A stretch of DNA of 64,000 nucleotides, taken from Paenibacillus sp. OVF10 (GTDB lineage Bacteria; Bacillota; Bacilli; Paenibacillales; Paenibacillaceae). The notes beneath the pieces are model-generated. The model saw only the letters and a list, made by a program, of their open reading frames with translations, was not told where the DNA came from and searched no databases. Positions 62,356 through 64,000 of the stretch are shown here, piece by piece (positions within the stretch are counted from its first letter, which is position 1; every line of letters starts with the position of its first letter). The position numbers were made by a program, and so were the translations under genes. Where the stretch lies: positions 3,968,001 through 4,032,000 of the forward strand of contig CP094668.1 of NCBI GenBank assembly GCA_022836915.1, read 5' to 3'.

Positions 62356-62576
62356 ATGCAACATTCCATCTGTGAAAAGGGGCATGTAACGATCTTATGA
62401 ACGTCTGCTCACAGCAGAACCGCGATCCTTCCCTGCGCAGGATCCCCCTGCTGGTGTGGAACGGACTGCGTGAGCGGGCGCCGACCTGAGCGATCTGTTT
62501 GACCAGAGATACTCTGACGGAGCGTACCTCGCAATATTGCAAGGCAATATATCAGATCAGGAGGAATTAAAGTGAA
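62356..62576 (+). CDS. Possible small protein upstream of GH5 (needs two frame repairs)
   Basis: As written, only short frames exist. If one G is added at G4 62379-62382 and one at GGG 62476-62478, a 73-codon frame runs from ATG 62356 (GGGAGGAGGAAC upstream) to TGA 62574-62576, overlapping the GH5 start by three bases. The tail GADLSDLFDQRYSDGAYLAI reads like protein. The repairs are of the same kind needed in the neighbours, but with no homology to anchor them the call is weak. Function unknown. Confidence 0.35.
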
Positions 62577-64000
62577 GAAGTTCATGACATCTTGTAAACT
62601 TGTACTCATTCTGGCTTTATTGATCACAATTGCTCCATGGGGAGGCAGCCGTGCCGAAGCATGGGTGGGCATGCCGATGGGCAAGCTGCACGTAAACGGC
62701 AAAAACCTGGTGAACAGCAACAACCAGCCTGTGTTACTGAACGGTTGGCATCAACCCTCAGGTGCCTACTGGACATATCAGGACAGCAATTATTATCTCA
62801 ATCTGCACGGCAATAACCGTCATGCAGCTACACTGGCTTATCTGAAAGACATTACCGATACTTTTGCGGACACCAGCGCGAAGTACGGAAGCAATCATGG
62901 CTGGAATATGAATCAGGTACGTCTGTTCATCGATCGTCAGGACATGGGAGATGTGGCTGCTGGTACATATAACTTTGCCGGTGTGCAGACCGTTACGCAA
63001 AATGTAATTATTCCGTACATTCAATATGCCAAAACAAAAGGTGTCTATGTTGTCCTGGGACTGGACTTCACATTGAAGGATGATCAGGCAACAACACCTG
63101 CCAACCTGCAAAAATTCAACGAAATCTGGGGTTATCTCGCTTCACGCCCGGAGATCAAAAGTGCAGACAACGTTCACTTCGAGCTGATCAACGAACCGGT
63201 GAAATCCTATGCCAATGGACATTGGGGTGGATACAACGGGGAGAATGACTTTGTGGATCACTGGAATGACTTGCGTAATTTCCAAAATTCCATGATTTCA
63301 ACAATTCGTAGCAAAGGTGCGGACAACGTCATCTGGGCGGCAGGTCTGGGATACAACCAATTTTACAGCTTGACGGCAAGCCATCCATTGACTGATCCGC
63401 TCAATAACTATGGATATGCGGTTCACTGGTATCCTGGTTATGGCGCATATGACAACTTCTCTATCCTGCAAGACCAGTGGAATACCAACGTGAAGGCAGC
63501 TGCTGACAAATATCCGATTAATATTACCGAGGTAACCTGGTTCAAAAACAAACCTGGCGATTCGGCCTACTGGAACTTGTTTAATGGCAGCAATGAAGGT
63601 TTTGGCACCAATACCAAAACGATTTTCAACGCATCAGGCAATGTCAGCATTGCAGCTCATATGAACGGATTCATTCTAAGTGAAGGACCACGAAGCTCCT
63701 TTGCCGACCCAACGGCTGGACTGAAATGGGATGGAGATGCTTCACGGAGTGCCATGGGACGATTCCTGTTCAACTGGTACCATGAACGTGCTCAGACTTA
63801 CCCGGGCAGTGGACAAGGCGGCGGACCCACAACGGGTCTTGTATCCGGTGCAACTTATAAAATCGTAGCCCGGCATTCCAACAAAGTTGTTGATGTGCCA
63901 GGTGGTCAAAATGAAAATAATCTTCAGCTCCAGCAGTGGAGTGATCTGGGCGGTAACCCTCAGAAGTGGGTTCTGACCTCGATCGGCAGCGGCAACTATA
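62572..64000 (+). CDS. Secreted GH5 glycosidase with ricin-type lectin domain, cut by window end
   Basis: Extracellular polysaccharide hydrolase; 476 residues are visible and the frame is open at the right edge. GTG 62572 follows AGGAGGA at good spacing. The signal peptide covers about 1-30. The GH5 barrel carries the acid/base Glu208 in FELINEPV, His285 in AVHWYPGY and the nucleophile Glu320 in NITEVTWF. A Gly-rich linker (GSGQGGG) leads into a ricin-B/CBM13-like domain from about 428 (YKIVARHSNKVVDV, QLQQWSDLGGNPQKWVL). Endo-glucanase, mannanase or xylan-related activity cannot be separated from sequence alone. Its place at the end of the locus suggests it feeds the importers. Confidence 0.92.
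   Translation, partial: MKKFMTSCKLVLILALLITIAPWGGSRAEAWVGMPMGKLHVNGKNLVNSNNQPVLLNGWHQPSGAYWTYQDSNYYLNLHGNNRHAATLAYLKDITDTFADTSAKYGSNHGWNMNQVRLFIDRQDMGDVAAGTYNFAGVQTVTQNVIIPYIQYAKTKGVYVVLGLDFTLKDDQATTPANLQKFNEIWGYLASRPEIKSADNVHFELINEPVKSYANGHWGGYNGENDFVDHWNDLRNFQNSMISTIRSKGADNVIWAAGLGYNQFYSLTASHPLTDPLNNYGYAVHWYPGYGAYDNFSILQDQWNTNVKAAADKYPINITEVTWFKNKPGDSAYWNLFNGSNEGFGTNTKTIFNASGNVSIAAHMNGFILSEGPRSSFADPTAGLKWDGDASRSAMGRFLFNWYHERAQTYPGSGQGGGPTTGLVSGATYKIVARHSNKVVDVPGGQNENNLQLQQWSDLGGNPQKWVLTSIGSGNY

Overview
The window looks like the chromosome of a Paenibacillus-type Firmicute. The evidence is strong AGGAGG-type ribosome binding sites, frequent GTG/TTG starts, YesM/YesN two-component systems, AraC-controlled glycosidases, CUT1 sugar ABC loci without their own ATPase, and a DUF5696/YIP1/NHL-propeller sugar locus of the kind I associate with that genus. 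No rRNA, tRNA, CRISPR array, insertion sequence or prophage was recognised.

Reading caution: about 30 apparent frame breaks occur in otherwise conserved genes. Nearly all are repaired by adding one base to a short G/C or A/T run. With four such repairs RbsA becomes 493 residues, ending in the expected TATGG-like tail. I treat these as base-call errors (or at least as one systematic class) and annotate each gene as one CDS. The nucleoside deaminase remnant at 1143-1381 is different: it lacks its catalytic core and looks like a true pseudogene.

Layout. 0-11.7 kb: partial cytochrome P450, deaminase relic, carboxynorspermidine dehydrogenase/decarboxylase pair, SDR with divergent MerR regulator, YitT membrane protein, cyclase-family hydrolase, serine hydrolase, DUF4309 secreted protein, EamA exporter. 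11.8-17.6 kb: complete ribose operon rbsRKDACB with a palindromic LacI-type operator and a second copy of its core inside rbsK. 17.7-23.4 kb: PLP-binding protein, BenE-family permease and serine hydroxymethyltransferase, then a convergent MocR-type regulator with an NAD(P)-binding protein. 23.6-32.1 kb: large secreted serine hydrolase, a polar amino-acid ABC importer whose binding protein and permease are fused, a quinone oxidoreductase-like protein, and a TetR/MFS efflux pair with two matching operators.

32.1-36.0 kb: GH27 alpha-galactosidase with AraC regulator; TetR and divergent alpha/beta hydrolase around a 30-bp perfect palindrome. 36.2-36.9 kb: a barnase-type ribonuclease with a lipoprotein signal, followed by its barstar inhibitor. 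37-43 kb: orphan sugar-binding lipoprotein, AraC regulator, and two leaderless GH43 enzymes behind a consensus cre site. 43.2-48.4 kb: a binding protein without lipobox, followed by a YesM-type kinase and YesN-type regulator.

48.5-64 kb is the most unusual region. It has an AraC regulator with a degenerate receiver domain, two binding proteins (one about 965 residues with two tandem beta-sandwich-like modules), two complete permease pairs, an NHL-propeller/TPR membrane protein, a YIP1 membrane protein, a DUF5696 lipoprotein, a possible small ORF, and a secreted GH5-lectin enzyme cut by the window end. I read it as one long polysaccharide sensing, degradation and uptake transcription unit. It would rely on an ATPase encoded elsewhere.
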